A stretch of DNA of 64,000 bases, taken from contig JAAMEZ010000006.1 of the NCBI GenBank assembly GCA_013322215.1, forward strand, positions 1 through 64,000. Reading direction: 5' to 3'. Positions 8,440 to 17,845 of the stretch are shown piece after piece. How positions within the stretch are numbered: position 1 is the stretch's first letter; each line of letters opens with the position of its first letter. The notes under the pieces were generated by a model that worked only from the letters and a program-made list of their open reading frames with translations, was not told the origin of the DNA and searched no databases. Source of the DNA: Martinezella rhizogenes (lineage in GTDB: Bacteria; Pseudomonadota; Alphaproteobacteria; Rhizobiales; Rhizobiaceae). The translations under genes were made by a program, and so were the position numbers.

Positions 8440-8600
8440 AACCCTGTTGGGAGAATCCGGCGCAAGCCGGTGCCGAAGGAGCAACCGCCCCGGAAACTCT
8501 CAGGCCAAAGGACCAGCAAGGGGCAGACGGAACTCTGGAGAGAAGCGCGTAAGCGTTCGCCGAAGGGATAACAATCTCAGGCAAACAGACAGAGGGGGCT
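8440..8600 (+). promoter_or_regulatory. Tandem glycine riboswitch controlling gcvTHP
   Basis: Two glycine aptamers follow each other. The first (about 8446-8540) has GCCGAAGGAGCAA, then CGGAAACTCTCAGGC, AAAGGAC and CTCTGGAGAG. The second (about 8537-8597) has CGCCGAAGGGATAAC, ATCTCAGGC and ACAGACAGAGGGG. These are the conserved cores of the class; the variable hairpin of the first is CCGGCGCAAGCCGG. The element ends about 75 bases before the gcvT start. In this class glycine binding switches on the glycine cleavage genes. The exact switch (terminator or ribosome-site masking) is not obvious from sequence. Confidence 0.95.
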
Positions 8601-8673
8601 CATCGTCAGGCGCAGTCGCGCCGAAATTGTGAGCTCTGCGCTTCGAAACGAGCGCAAACCCCGGAGGCGTCAT

Positions 8674-9810
8674 TTGGACGAGACCGCTGCCCTCAAGACC
8701 ACCCCCCTTCATTCCCTGCATGTGTCGCTCGGTGCCCGCATGGTGCCCTTCGCGGGCTACGACATGCCCGTGCAATATGCGCCCGGCGTGCTGAAGGAAC
8801 ATCTCTGGACCAGATCCTCCGCCGGCCTGTTCGACGTGTCGCATATGGGTCAGGTGACGATCCGCGCCCGCTCCGGCAAATATGAGGATGCGGCGCTGGC
8901 TCTCGAGAGCCTGGTGCCCGTCGACATTATCGGCCTCGCCGAAGGCCGTCAGCGCTACGGCTTCTTCACCGACGACAAGGGTGGCATCCTCGACGATCTG
9001 ATGATTACCCATATGGACGACTATCTTTTCGTCGTCGTCAATGCCGCCTGTAAAGAGCAGGATCTCAAGCATCTTCAAGACCATATCGGCGATAGCTGCG
9101 AAGTTACCTTACTTGATCGTGCCCTCATTGCGCTTCAAGGGCCGCGCGCCGTCGACGTGCTTGCCGAACTCTGGGCCGATATCGCCTACATGAAGTTCAT
9201 GGATGTGCGCCATTGTCGCCTCCACGATGTCTCCTGCCTCGTCTCGCGCTCCGGCTATAGCGGCGAAGACGGCTTCGAAATCTCCGTGCCGGCTGACAAG
9301 GCCGAGGATATCGCCAAGCGGCTGCTGGAACATCCGGACGTCCAGCCGATCGGCCTCGGAGCCCGCGACTCCCTTCGCCTCGAGGCTGGCCTCTGCCTCT
9401 ATGGCAACGACATCGACCAGACGACGACGCCGATCGAAGGCGCGCTCGAATGGGCTATCCAGAAGGCCCGCAAAACGGGCGGCGCCCGCGCCGGCGGCTT
9501 TCCCGGAGCAGCTCGCATTCTCGGCGAACTCGATGGCGACACCACCCGCCGCCGCGTCGGCCTGAAGCCCGAGGGCAGGGCCCCGGTGCGCGGTCACTCC
9601 AAGCTTTATGCCGATGCAGAAGGCAAGACGGAAATCGGCGAAGTCACCTCGGGCGGTTTCGGTCCGAGCGTCGAATCCCCGGTTGCCATGGGCTATGTGC
9701 CGACCGATTTCACGGCACCGGGCACCACTGTTTACGCTGAAGTACGGAGCAAGTATCTGCCCGTCGTCGTCAGCGCTCTGCCTTTCATCAAGCCTACCTA
9801 CAAACGTTGA
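8674..9810 (+). CDS. gcvT: Glycine cleavage system T protein (aminomethyltransferase)
   Basis: A 378-residue cytosolic enzyme that takes the aminomethyl group from lipoyl-GcvH and makes 5,10-methylene-tetrahydrofolate and ammonia. Recognised by [55 protein letters not shown] and [21 protein letters not shown] chose the TTG at 8674: GGAGG lies six bases upstream at 8663-8667 and the product ([15 protein letters not shown]) matches the family; the frame is open 15 codons further without a ribosome site. First gene of gcvTHP under the glycine riboswitch. Confidence 0.96.
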   Translation: MDETAALKTTPLHSLHVSLGARMVPFAGYDMPVQYAPGVLKEHLWTRSSAGLFDVSHMGQVTIRARSGKYEDAALALESLVPVDIIGLAEGRQRYGFFTDDKGGILDDLMITHMDDYLFVVVNAACKEQDLKHLQDHIGDSCEVTLLDRALIALQGPRAVDVLAELWADIAYMKFMDVRHCRLHDVSCLVSRSGYSGEDGFEISVPADKAEDIAKRLLEHPDVQPIGLGARDSLRLEAGLCLYGNDIDQTTTPIEGALEWAIQKARKTGGARAGGFPGAARILGELDGDTTRRRVGLKPEGRAPVRGHSKLYADAEGKTEIGEVTSGGFGPSVESPVAMGYVPTDFTAPGTTVYAEVRSKYLPVVVSALPFIKPTYKR

Positions 9811-9835
9811 GCGTCTTTTCCAGAGAGGATTACCC

Positions 9836-10198
9836 ATGCTGAAATTCACCGAAGAACATGAGTGGCTGAAGGTCGAAGGCGATATTGCAACGGTCGGCAT
9901 CACGGCCCATGCCGCCGAGCAGCTCGGTGATCTCGTTTTCGTGGAACTGCCTGAAGTCGGCGCCAGCTTCTCCAAGGGTGGCGACGCGGCAACCGTCGAA
10001 TCCGTCAAGGCAGCCTCCGAAGTCTATTGTCCGCTCGACGGAGAGATCACCGAAGTCAACGAAGCCATCACCGCTGATCCGGCCCTCGTCAATTCAGACC
10101 CGATGGGTGCTGGGTGGTTCTTCAAGCTCAAGCTGAAGAACGTTGGGGATCTCGATGGTCTTCTTGATGAATCCGGTTACAAGGAGCTGATCGGATAA
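9836..10198 (+). CDS. gcvH: Glycine cleavage system H protein (lipoyl carrier)
   Basis: A 120-residue carrier that shuttles the aminomethyl group between GcvP and GcvT on a lipoylated lysine. The lipoylation site is Lys58 in the segment [13 protein letters not shown], with the expected flanking beta strands ([20 protein letters not shown] before, [11 protein letters not shown] after). The start ATG follows AGAGAGGATTACCC. Its TAA shares one base with the gcvP ATG (TAATG), so P is translationally coupled to H. Confidence 0.97.
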   Translation: MLKFTEEHEWLKVEGDIATVGITAHAAEQLGDLVFVELPEVGASFSKGGDAATVESVKAASEVYCPLDGEITEVNEAITADPALVNSDPMGAGWFFKLKLKNVGDLDGLLDESGYKELIG

Positions 10199-13062
10199 TG
10201 ACGACGCCTACTGAATTCACATTCACCGATTACCAGCCATACGACTTCGCCAATCGCCGCCATATCGGCCCGTCTCCGTCGGAGATGACCGATATGCTCA
10301 AGGTGATCGGCTACAAGAGCCTCGACGGCCTGATCGACGCGACTTTGCCGCCGGCGATCCGCCAGAAGGCACCGCTCGTCTGGGGTGCGCCGATGACGGA
10401 GCGCGAGGCGCTCGACCGGCTGCGTGAGATCGCCAACAAGAACAAGGTTCTCGTTTCCCTCATCGGCCAAGGCTACTACGGCACGATCACGCCGCCGGTC
10501 ATCCAGCGTAATATCCTGGAAAACCCTGCCTGGTACACGGCCTACACGCCCTACCAGCCTGAGATCAGTCAGGGCCGCCTCGAGGCGCTGCTGAATTACC
10601 AGACGATGATCAGCGACCTCACCGGTCTCGATGTCGCCAACGCGTCATTGCTCGATGAAGCAACTGCTGCGGCCGAAGGCATGGCGATGGCGGAACGCGT
10701 CGCCAAGTCGAAGGCGAAGGCCTTCTTCGTCGATGCCGCCTGCCACCCGCAGACTATCGCGCTGATCAAGACCCGCGCCGAGCCACTCGGCTGGACCGTC
10801 ATTGTCGGCAATCCCTTTACGGATCTTGATCCGGTCGACGTCTTCGGCGCGATCTTCCAGTATCCCGGCACGCACGGCCACATCAACGACTTCAGCGGCC
10901 TGATCGCACGCCTGCACCAGACCGGCGCCATCGCCATCATGGCGGCCGATCTCCTGGCACTGACGCTTTTGAAATCTCCGGGCGAAATGGGCGCGGATAT
11001 CGCCATCGGCTCCTCGCAGCGCTTCGGCGTTCCGGTTGGCTATGGCGGTCCGCACGCAGCCTATATGGCCGTCAAGGACGATTACAAGCGCTCCATGCCG
11101 GGCCGTCTTGTCGGCGTTTCCGTCGATGCGCGCGGCAATCGCGCCTATCGCCTGTCGCTGCAGACCCGCGAGCAGCATATCCGCCGCGAAAAGGCGACGT
11201 CGAACATCTGCACCGCACAGGTCCTGCTCGCCGTCATGGCTTCGATGTATGCCGTCTTCCACGGTCCACAGGGCCTGAAGGCGATCGCCCAGCAGGTCCA
11301 CCAGAAGGCCGTGCTGATGGCCAAGGGCCTGGAGAAGCTCGGCTACACGGTCGAGCCGGAGACTTTCTTCGACACTATCACCGTAGAGGTCGGCCATATG
11401 CAGGGTCTCATCCTGCGCGCAGCCGTCGCCGAAGGCGTCAACCTGCGCAAGGTCGGTGAAACGAAGATCGGCATCAGCCTTGACGAGCGCACGCGCCCGG
11501 CGACGGTGGAAGCCGTCTGGCGTGCATTCGGCGGCGATTTCCGCATTGCCGATTTCGAGCCATCCTATCGGCTGCCGAAGACCCTGCTGCGTACCAGCGA
11601 GTACCTGGCGCACCCGATCTTCCACATGAACCGCGCCGAAAGCGAGATGACGCGTTACATCCGCCGTCTTTCGGACCGCGACCTGGCGCTCGACCGCTCG
11701 ATGATCCCGCTCGGCTCCTGCACCATGAAGCTGAACGCAACGGCGGAAATGCTGCCGATCACCTGGCCGGAATTTTCCGACATCCATCCTTTCGTGCCGG
11801 CCGATCAGGCGCTCGGCTACCGCGAAATGATCGATGACCTGACGGACAAGCTCTGCGCGGTGACGGGCTATGACGCCTTCTCCATGCAGCCGAACTCCGG
11901 CGCGCAGGGCGAATATGCCGGCCTCCTGACCATCCGCAGCTACCACATTGCCAATGGCCAGGGTCATCGCGACATCTGCCTCATCCCGACCTCCGCGCAC
12001 GGCACCAACCCTGCCTCGGCACAGATGGCGGGCATGAAGGTCGTGGTGGTCAAGGTCAGCGACGACGGCGACATCGACATGGCCGATTTCCGTGCCAAGA
12101 CCGAACAATATGCCGACAACCTCTCCTGCTGCATGATCACCTATCCTTCGACGCATGGCGTGTTCGAAGAGACGGTGAAGGAGATCTGCGATCTCGTGCA
12201 CAAGCATGGCGGTCAGGTCTATCTCGATGGCGCCAACATGAACGCCATGGTCGGCCTCTCGCGTCCCGGCGATATCGGCTCCGACGTCAGCCACCTGAAC
12301 CTGCACAAGACCTTCTGCATCCCGCATGGCGGCGGTGGTCCCGGCATGGGGCCGATCGGCGTCAAGGCGCATCTGGCGCCTCATCTGCCCGGTCATCCGG
12401 AAACGGACGGCCGCAGCGGTGCGGTCTCTGCGGCAGCCTTTGGGTCGGCCTCCATCCTGCCGATCTCGTGGAGCTATTGCCTGATGATGGGCGGCGAAGG
12501 CCTGACGCAGGCAACGAAGGTGGCGATCCTCAACGCTAACTACATTGCCGCCCGCCTGAAGGGCGCCTATGACGTGCTCTATAAGTCCAAGGACGGACGT
12601 GTGGCGCATGAATGCATCATCGACACCCGCCCGCTGGTCGCAAGCGCCGGCGTGACGGTTGACGATGTCGCCAAGCGCCTGATCGATTGCGGCTTCCACG
12701 CACCGACCATGAGCTGGCCTGTTGCCGGCACGCTGATGATCGAGCCCACAGAATCGGAAACCAAGGCCGAGCTTGATCGCTTCTGCGAGGCGATGCTGGC
12801 GATCCGCGAGGAAGCTCGCGCCATCGAAGACGGCCGGATGGACAAGACCAACAACCCGCTGAAGAACGCCCCGCACACGGTAGAAGACCTCGTCGGCGAA
12901 TGGGATCGCCCCTATTCGCGCGAACAGGCCTGCTTCCCGCCCGGCGCCTTCCGCGTCGACAAGTACTGGTCTCCGGTCAACCGCATCGACAATGTCTATG
13001 GTGATCGCAACCTGATCTGTACCTGCCCGCCGCTCGAATCCTACGCCGAGGCCGCAGAATAG
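10198..13062 (+). CDS. gcvP: Glycine dehydrogenase (decarboxylating), P protein
   Basis: A 954-residue single-chain P protein of the alpha/beta-fused type. It decarboxylates glycine with PLP and passes the aminomethyl group to lipoyl-GcvH. The N-terminal half has RRHIGPS and [27 protein letters not shown]; the C-terminal half has [26 protein letters not shown] and the PLP lysine near residue 704 in [18 protein letters not shown]. Length matches the family. Last gene of the riboswitch-controlled operon; a terminator follows. Confidence 0.97.
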   Translation: MTTPTEFTFTDYQPYDFANRRHIGPSPSEMTDMLKVIGYKSLDGLIDATLPPAIRQKAPLVWGAPMTEREALDRLREIANKNKVLVSLIGQGYYGTITPPVIQRNILENPAWYTAYTPYQPEISQGRLEALLNYQTMISDLTGLDVANASLLDEATAAAEGMAMAERVAKSKAKAFFVDAACHPQTIALIKTRAEPLGWTVIVGNPFTDLDPVDVFGAIFQYPGTHGHINDFSGLIARLHQTGAIAIMAADLLALTLLKSPGEMGADIAIGSSQRFGVPVGYGGPHAAYMAVKDDYKRSMPGRLVGVSVDARGNRAYRLSLQTREQHIRREKATSNICTAQVLLAVMASMYAVFHGPQGLKAIAQQVHQKAVLMAKGLEKLGYTVEPETFFDTITVEVGHMQGLILRAAVAEGVNLRKVGETKIGISLDERTRPATVEAVWRAFGGDFRIADFEPSYRLPKTLLRTSEYLAHPIFHMNRAESEMTRYIRRLSDRDLALDRSMIPLGSCTMKLNATAEMLPITWPEFSDIHPFVPADQALGYREMIDDLTDKLCAVTGYDAFSMQPNSGAQGEYAGLLTIRSYHIANGQGHRDICLIPTSAHGTNPASAQMAGMKVVVVKVSDDGDIDMADFRAKTEQYADNLSCCMITYPSTHGVFEETVKEICDLVHKHGGQVYLDGANMNAMVGLSRPGDIGSDVSHLNLHKTFCIPHGGGGPGMGPIGVKAHLAPHLPGHPETDGRSGAVSAAAFGSASILPISWSYCLMMGGEGLTQATKVAILNANYIAARLKGAYDVLYKSKDGRVAHECIIDTRPLVASAGVTVDDVAKRLIDCGFHAPTMSWPVAGTLMIEPTESETKAELDRFCEAMLAIREEARAIEDGRMDKTNNPLKNAPHTVEDLVGEWDRPYSREQACFPPGAFRVDKYWSPVNRIDNVYGDRNLICTCPPLESYAEAAE

Positions 13063-13076
13063 GATTTTTGCCAAAA

Positions 13077-13101
13077 AGCGAAGCGGTTCAGTCGCTTCGC
13101 T
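13077..13101 (+). terminator. Hairpin directly after gcvP
   Basis: AGCGAAGCG and CGCTTCGCT form a perfect 9-bp stem around a 7-base loop, 14 bases after the gcvP stop. No T-run follows, so it may stabilise the transcript end, with termination at the next hairpin. Confidence 0.5.
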
Positions 13102-13140
13102 GGAAACAGACATAAATCTATTGTGAAACTTGTCTATGAA

Positions 13141-13175
13141 AACGCCGCGTGTCCGGAAGGATGCGCGGCGTTTTT
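13141..13175 (+). terminator. Intrinsic terminator of the gcvTHP operon
   Basis: A 9-bp stem, AACGCCGCG / CGCGGCGTT, with a 14-base loop runs into five T residues at 13171-13175. Classical rho-independent form, 78 bases after gcvP and 35 bases before the next plus-strand gene. Confidence 0.85.
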
Positions 13176-13210
13176 GATGACGCCACAGTGGGGCCTTGGA
13201 ATTCAGATTC

Positions 13211-13831
13211 ATGCCGGAGCAACCGGAACTTCACTTCGTCGCCGGGCGAACGGAACGCGTTTCCGCGCCGCTGCTTCTCCTGCATGGGAGCGGCATGGAT
13301 GAAGCCGCACTTATTCCTCTTGCCGATTCGGCTGCGCCGCGGCGTCCCTATATCGCCATGCGAGGCGCCATCGGCTGGGAGGGCGGATTTGCCTTCTTTC
13401 GCCGCAATCCGGATCGAAGCCTGGATCACGCCGATCTCACGAGACGCACCGACGAACTCTGTGATTTTATCGAAACGGCTCTGGAGCAAGGGACGCTCAA
13501 GCGGAAGCCTGTGCTGGTTGGCTTTTCGAATGGCGCCATCATGGCGGCATCCATTCTTCTGCACCGGCCTCGCTTGGCCGCCGCCGCCGTTTTGATGCGG
13601 CCACTCTCGCCGGCGCCGGACGCAGGCTTTCCATCGCTGGCCGCTTTGCCGATCCTGATCACATCTGCCAAGTACGATCAGCGGCGCGAACCCGGCGATG
13701 CCGATATCCTGAAAAATCAATTTGCAAACGCCGGCGCGGATATCAGCGCTCATGTGCTGGCGACCGGTCACGACGTCAATCAGGACGACATCGGTATCAT
13801 CCGCGACTGGCTCATACGGAAAGGCCTATGA
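13211..13831 (+). CDS. Carboxylesterase/phospholipase-type alpha/beta hydrolase
   Basis: A 206-residue single-domain hydrolase of the YpfH/acyl-protein-thioesterase-like group: LLLLHGSGMDE (oxyanion region), nucleophile elbow VGFSNGAIMA, TSAKYDQRREP (acid) and LATGHDVNQDD (His). The cytosolic substrate is unknown. I chose the ATG at 13211, with GGAA nine bases upstream; a TTG at 13196 would add five residues but has poor ribosome-site spacing. The next gene starts one base after its stop, so the two are co-transcribed. Confidence 0.82.
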   Translation: MPEQPELHFVAGRTERVSAPLLLLHGSGMDEAALIPLADSAAPRRPYIAMRGAIGWEGGFAFFRRNPDRSLDHADLTRRTDELCDFIETALEQGTLKRKPVLVGFSNGAIMAASILLHRPRLAAAAVLMRPLSPAPDAGFPSLAALPILITSAKYDQRREPGDADILKNQFANAGADISAHVLATGHDVNQDDIGIIRDWLIRKGL

Positions 13832-13832
13832 C

Positions 13833-14099
13833 ATGAACCAGGAGATTTCCCTGAGCACCGACAATCCCGACAGCTATATCGCAGCAGCCTTCGCCACGGA
13901 TGACCCCGCTTCGATCGCCAAGGCATTGGGCGAAGTTGCCCGCACGCGCAACATGAGCAAGCTCGCCAAGGATGTCGGCATGAACCGTTCGGCGCTCTAT
14001 CGTGCGCTAAGCGGCGACGGAAATCCGGAATTCGCCACGATCCTGAAGGTAATCAGGGCGCTCGGCCTCAAACTGACGCCGGTTTCGGCTGCGAGCTAA
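13833..14099 (+). CDS. Antitoxin-like HTH protein (putative addiction-module antidote family) without adjacent toxin
   Basis: An 88-residue protein with an Xre-like helix-turn-helix: DPASIAKALGEVARTRNMSKLAKDVGMNRSALYRALSGDGNPEFATILKV, ending in a short LGLKLTPV tail. This is the pattern of the HigA-like antidote family normally encoded just downstream of a RelE/HigB-type toxin. Here the upstream neighbour, one base away, is an alpha/beta hydrolase, and no small toxin frame is nearby. It could be an orphan antitoxin or a plain regulator of the hydrolase gene. Confidence 0.8.
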   Translation: MNQEISLSTDNPDSYIAAAFATDDPASIAKALGEVARTRNMSKLAKDVGMNRSALYRALSGDGNPEFATILKVIRALGLKLTPVSAAS

Positions 14100-14100
14100 A

Positions 14101-14165
14101 GCATGTCGCGCAAAAGTGCGCAGCGGTTTTGCGGCAACGACATGCATAAAATCAAAGACATAAGG
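14101..14165. repeat. Dispersed palindromic repeat
   Basis: GCATGTCG at 14101-14108 and CGACATGC at 14138-14145 bracket a unit with the core CAAAAGTGCGCAGCGGTTTT, followed by an AAAATCAAAGA tail. A related unit is at 63621-63676. This matches the general form of short palindromic elements I know from rhizobial intergenic spaces. It begins two bases after the antitoxin-like gene. Confidence 0.7.
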
Positions 14166-14230
14166 CGCGAGGAGCGAACCTGAAGGGGCGCGACGCGCGT
14201 TAGGATTTTAGCAGTCCTTCGGGGGCGTCG

Positions 14231-14923
14231 CTAACCGATCGCCTCTTCGAGCAGAAGCAACACGAGAAAGCCGGCAAAAAACATTGCCGTCACCCAGGGG
14301 CGATCGGGTGTTTCATGGGCTTCGACCAGCAGTTCTTCGGTGACGAGATAGAGCAGCGCAATCAGCCCGAACGCGAAGAAGCCGGTCAAAATGGGGTCGG
14401 GCAACGACGCGATCGGCGTGCCCAGCAAGGCGCCGATCGGCAGCAGCAGAGCAAGCGCTGCCGTGATGGCGACGATCCTGGCTCGAGAGCGAACACTCTC
14501 GCCAAGTTCATTCGCCACCGTCAAGCCAAGGAACAGCACCTCGATCGTCAGGGCGATCGTCAGCAACAGGCCTACCTTCGGGCCGGCGGCAAAGCCGATG
14601 CCGAGCACGAGGCCGTCGATCAGGATATCGATGCCGATGGCCGCCAGAAGGCCGACCGGTCCTTTGGCCCAGGTCTCCAGTTGTTTGACCAGCAACATCA
14701 TGCCGACGCCGATCGCGCCGCCGATCACCGTCGCCAAGGGAGAACCCCTGTGCATGACATCAGGCAATATTTCGCCAGCGGCAGCCGCAAAGACGACACC
14801 GGCGGCAAAATGCTGGATAGCACTGACGAGGTTAGGTCCTGGCCGCGTATTCACCGCAACCGCGGCACCCGCAATGGCGGCCGCAGCCGGGATCAATGTG
14901 TAAACCCATGCCGCAGTCGCCAT
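14231..14923 (-). CDS. ZIP family metal transporter
   Basis: A 230-residue inner-membrane protein with about eight hydrophobic segments. ZIP-type metal-binding helices are suggested by IQHFAAGVVFAAAAGEILPDVMH (His and Glu in one helix) and IALTIEVLFLGLTVANELGE, and the last third has YLVTEELLVEAHE. I chose the ATG at 14923, preceded by GGGAG; the frame stays open 30 codons further. Substrate (Zn or another divalent metal) cannot be told. It is convergent with the antitoxin-like gene, with a repeat between. Confidence 0.82.
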   Translation of the reverse strand: MATAAWVYTLIPAAAAIAGAAVAVNTRPGPNLVSAIQHFAAGVVFAAAAGEILPDVMHRGSPLATVIGGAIGVGMMLLVKQLETWAKGPVGLLAAIGIDILIDGLVLGIGFAAGPKVGLLLTIALTIEVLFLGLTVANELGESVRSRARIVAITAALALLLPIGALLGTPIASLPDPILTGFFAFGLIALLYLVTEELLVEAHETPDRPWVTAMFFAGFLVLLLLEEAIG

Positions 14924-15091
14924 AGAATCTCCCGTTGTGCGCCATGTCGACTTTACCCGGTTCAGCCGGTTAGCCAGGGCAGCAGCGGAGAGCCCCAAGC
15001 TTAGAGCGATCAAAACACGAAAAACAGCGCGGGGAAATACAGCACTATCGGCTTGGGCAGCCTAGGCGCCCTGGCGCTGCGCAGCCGAAAA

Positions 15092-15697
15092 CTACCAGAT
15101 CACCTTCGACAATTCGGAGAGGACGACATTGCCATAATCCTCGTCCTTCATGCTGAACTCCGCCTCGCCGGATGTCAGATTGAAATTGAAGTAAACCTCA
15201 GCCGCGCCTTCAGCGAGAAACAGCTTGGTGGCATACCAGTCTCCCGGCCCTCCACCGAAACCGCCACCTGGAAGGCGCATCGTCGGAGGGCCGAGAAATG
15301 CTATGTCGAATGGCAGTTTTTCCTGCTTTGCGTCAGAAAAGATTGGCGAATCTGCCGACAAGGTATTGGCCAATTGTTCGAAAAACCGTGCCGGATGGGA
15401 ACTCGCGACATGGCGAAACTCGCCATGCGAGAAGCTTATCGGAGTATCAGGATCGGCGCTGCCGTCCTTTTTGCGCGGACCCTGGATCTCAATAAGGAAC
15501 TTCGTTTGGTTCCCACCTTCACCATAAAGAGCCATCAAGGCAAGCGTTTCCGCATCCGTGCCGTCAGGCATCGGAGCGATCTTGAACGGGAGAGGAGTTG
15601 GAAAGTCACCATCGGCAGCAAAAAGCATCTGCACTCGGCTCGATGCCGAGAGCAGTAACCCGGCTGATAAAATCAGAGCGCAGCGCCGTGTGATCAT
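15092..15697 (-). CDS. Exported protein of unknown function
   Basis: A 201-residue protein with an N-terminal signal (MITRRCALILSAGLLLSASS, cleavage probably after LFAA). The mature part contains FLIEIQGPRKKDGS, a glycine-rich turn PGGGFGGGPGD, and ends VVLSELSKVIW. I recognise no family. It lies 33 bases after sufA on the same strand and could ride on the suf transcript, but nothing in it suggests iron-sulfur work (no cysteine cluster in the mature protein). Confidence 0.72.
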   Translation of the reverse strand: MITRRCALILSAGLLLSASSRVQMLFAADGDFPTPLPFKIAPMPDGTDAETLALMALYGEGGNQTKFLIEIQGPRKKDGSADPDTPISFSHGEFRHVASSHPARFFEQLANTLSADSPIFSDAKQEKLPFDIAFLGPPTMRLPGGGFGGGPGDWYATKLFLAEGAAEVYFNFNLTSGEAEFSMKDEDYGNVVLSELSKVIW

Positions 15698-15730
15698 TTT
15701 ACTTTCGAGATGACAAACGGCGTCGCCCCA

Positions 15731-16120
15731 TCATACGGCCGGTGCAGCCTGACGCTGAGCTGCCAAAGCGGCAAGATCGGCTGGCTTCAATTCGACGGAT
15801 TCGCCGCAGCCGCAGGCCGATGTCTGGTTCGGATTGGTAAAGGTGAAGCCCGAGCGCAGCGTCGTGGTCTCGAAACCCATTTCCGTACCGAGCAGATAAA
15901 GGACGGCCGATGGCTCGACCCAAACGCGAGCGCCATCGCGCTCGATCAGATCGTCCTTCGCATTCGGCTCGGTCACCAGGTCGATGGTATATTCCATCCC
16001 AGCGCAGCCGCCCTTCTTGATGCCGACGCGAACGCCCTTGGCATCGGGACCGGAATTTTCAACGATTGCCTTGACGCGGGCTGCTGCCGCATCCGTCATG
16101 CTCATGATTGCAAAGCCCAT
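15731..16120 (-). CDS. sufA: Iron-sulfur cluster carrier SufA (A-type, HesB/IscA family)
   Basis: A 129-residue A-type carrier with the three conserved cysteines: Cys39 in KKGGCAGMEY and two near the C-terminus in SACGCGES. It accepts clusters from SufBCD and hands them to apoproteins. I chose the ATG at 16120 (MGFAIMSMTDAAAARVK) with GGAG nine bases before it; a further in-frame ATG 21 bases upstream overlaps that ribosome site. Last recognised gene of the suf locus, 76 bases after sufT. Confidence 0.92.
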   Translation of the reverse strand: MGFAIMSMTDAAAARVKAIVENSGPDAKGVRVGIKKGGCAGMEYTIDLVTEPNAKDDLIERDGARVWVEPSAVLYLLGTEMGFETTTLRSGFTFTNPNQTSACGCGESVELKPADLAALAAQRQAAPAV

Positions 16121-16196
16121 GGGCTCATTCTCCTTCCGCAACCGGGGTCAAGATCCGGCGCTTCGAGTCTTAATGTAAAGCCGGCGGCTTAAAGCT

Positions 16197-16577
16197 TCAA
16201 TACCAGCCGACCGCAACCTGCGCTTCTTCCGACATGCGATCCGGCGTCCACGGCGGATCGAAGGTCATGCTGACATCGACACCGGAAACACCTTCGACGG
16301 CGCCAACAGCGTTTTCGACCCAGCCCGGCATCTCGCCGGCAACCGGGCAACCGGGCGCCGTCAGCGTCATGACGATCTTCACCATGCGGTCGTCTTCGAT
16401 ATCGATCTTGTAGATCAGGCCGAGTTCGAAGATATCGGCAGGAATCTCCGGGTCGTAGACCGTTTTCAACGCGCCGATGACGTCGTCGCTGAGGCGTGCC
16501 AGCTCATCCTCGGGAATGCTGGAATGCACGATCCCTTCGCGTACGTCGATCTTCTGTTCGCTTTCGTCCAGTGACAT
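16197..16577 (-). CDS. sufT: SUF system protein SufT (DUF59/MIP18 family)
   Basis: A 126-residue protein with an N-terminal extension and a DUF59/MIP18 domain: DVIGALKTVYDPEIPADIFELGLIY, VKIVMTLTAPGCPVAGEMPG and VDVSMTFDPPWTPDRMSEEA. The single conserved Cys sits in TAPGCPV. SufT-type proteins help Fe-S maturation, especially under high demand. It lies 11 bases downstream of sufS, so the two are co-transcribed. Confidence 0.92.
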   Translation of the reverse strand: MSLDESEQKIDVREGIVHSSIPEDELARLSDDVIGALKTVYDPEIPADIFELGLIYKIDIEDDRMVKIVMTLTAPGCPVAGEMPGWVENAVGAVEGVSGVDVSMTFDPPWTPDRMSEEAQVAVGWY

Positions 16578-16588
16578 CGCTTGCCTCC

Positions 16589-17830
16589 TCAGGCAAAGAA
16601 CTTGCGCGCATATTCCAGCGCATCAGCCAAAGCATCCACTTCGGCACGCGTATTGTACAGGCCGAACGATGCACGGCATGTGGAGGTAACGCCGAAGCGT
16701 TTCAAGAGCGGCTGGGCGCAATGCGTGCCGGCGCGAACGGCGACACCCTGTCGATCGATCACCATCGAAACGTCGTGGGAGTGAATTCCCGCAAGTTCGA
16801 AGGAGAAGATGCCGCCCTTGCCGGGCGCAGTACCGATGACGCGCAGCGAGTTGATGTCGCGCAGCCGCTCCGCCGCATAGGCGGCGAGGTCAGCCTCATG
16901 GCGGGCAATCGCCTCGCGGCCGATACTGTCCATATAGTCGAGCGCATAGCCAAGACCGATCGCCTGAACGATCGGCGGCGTTCCCGCCTCGAAGCGGTGC
17001 GGCGGGTCGTTATAAGTGACGTTTTCCTCGGTGACGTCGAAGATCATCTCGCCGCCGCCCTGGAAAGGCCGCATCTCGGCAAGCCGCTCCTTCTTACCGT
17101 AGAGAACGCCGATGCCCGAAGGGCCATAGAGCTTGTGACCGGTCATGACGTACCAGTCGCAATCGATATCCTGCACGTCGACTGGCATATGCACCGCGCC
17201 CTGCGAGCCGTCGATCAATACCGGAATGCCGCGCTCATGCGCGATCCGGCAGACTTCCTTCACCGGAACGACGGTTCCGAGCGCATTCGACATATGGGTG
17301 ATGGCGACGAGCTTGGTGCGCTCCGTGAGGCTCTTTTCGAAATCCTCGATATGGAACGCGCCTTCGTAATCGACAGGCACCCAGACGAGCTTGGCACCCT
17401 GCCGTTCGCGAATGAAATGCCAGGGAACAATATTGGAGTGGTGTTCCATGATGGAAACGACGATCTCATCGCCTTCACCGATCTTCGGCATGCCCCAGCC
17501 ATAGGCGACCGTATTGATCGCCTCGGTCGAATTCTTGGTGAAGACGATATCGTCGACCGACGGTGCATTCAGGAAGCGACGCACCTTTTCGCGCGCCGCC
17601 TCATAGGCTTCCGTTGCGGCATTGGACAGAAAGTGCAGGCCGCGATGCACATTGGCATACTCGTTGGAATAAGCATGCGAGATGGCATCGATGACGACTT
17701 GCGGCTTCTGCGCCGACGCGCCGTTGTCAAGATAGACAAGCGGATTGCCATGCACCGTCGTCGCCAGGATCGGGAAATCCCGGCGAATAGCTTCGATGTC
17801 ATAGGCCGTTGCCGGCACGATCTTGTCCAC
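16589..17830 (-). CDS. sufS: Cysteine desulfurase SufS
   Basis: A 413-residue group II PLP-dependent desulfurase that removes sulfur from cysteine for cluster building. Conserved segments: VYLDNGASAQKPQ, RGLHFLSNAATEAYE, MEHHSNIVPWH, the PLP lysine in MTGHKLYGPSGIGVLYGK, and the catalytic Cys loop VRAGTHCAQPLL. I chose the GTG at 17830, which has GGAGG eight bases upstream; a TTG at 17845 lies inside that ribosome site and directly abuts the sufD stop. A second desulfurase heads the locus. Confidence 0.93.
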   Translation of the reverse strand: MDKIVPATAYDIEAIRRDFPILATTVHGNPLVYLDNGASAQKPQVVIDAISHAYSNEYANVHRGLHFLSNAATEAYEAAREKVRRFLNAPSVDDIVFTKNSTEAINTVAYGWGMPKIGEGDEIVVSIMEHHSNIVPWHFIRERQGAKLVWVPVDYEGAFHIEDFEKSLTERTKLVAITHMSNALGTVVPVKEVCRIAHERGIPVLIDGSQGAVHMPVDVQDIDCDWYVMTGHKLYGPSGIGVLYGKKERLAEMRPFQGGGEMIFDVTEENVTYNDPPHRFEAGTPPIVQAIGLGYALDYMDSIGREAIARHEADLAAYAAERLRDINSLRVIGTAPGKGGIFSFELAGIHSHDVSMVIDRQGVAVRAGTHCAQPLLKRFGVTSTCRASFGLYNTRAEVDALADALEYARKFFA

Positions 17831-17845
17831 GAGCTTTGCCTCCAA

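Noticed and set aside
10645..13212. 855-codon open frame antisense to gcvP
   Set aside because: Mirror frame of a high-GC gene; the plus strand encodes a complete, conserved GcvP and the antisense translation shows no family pattern.
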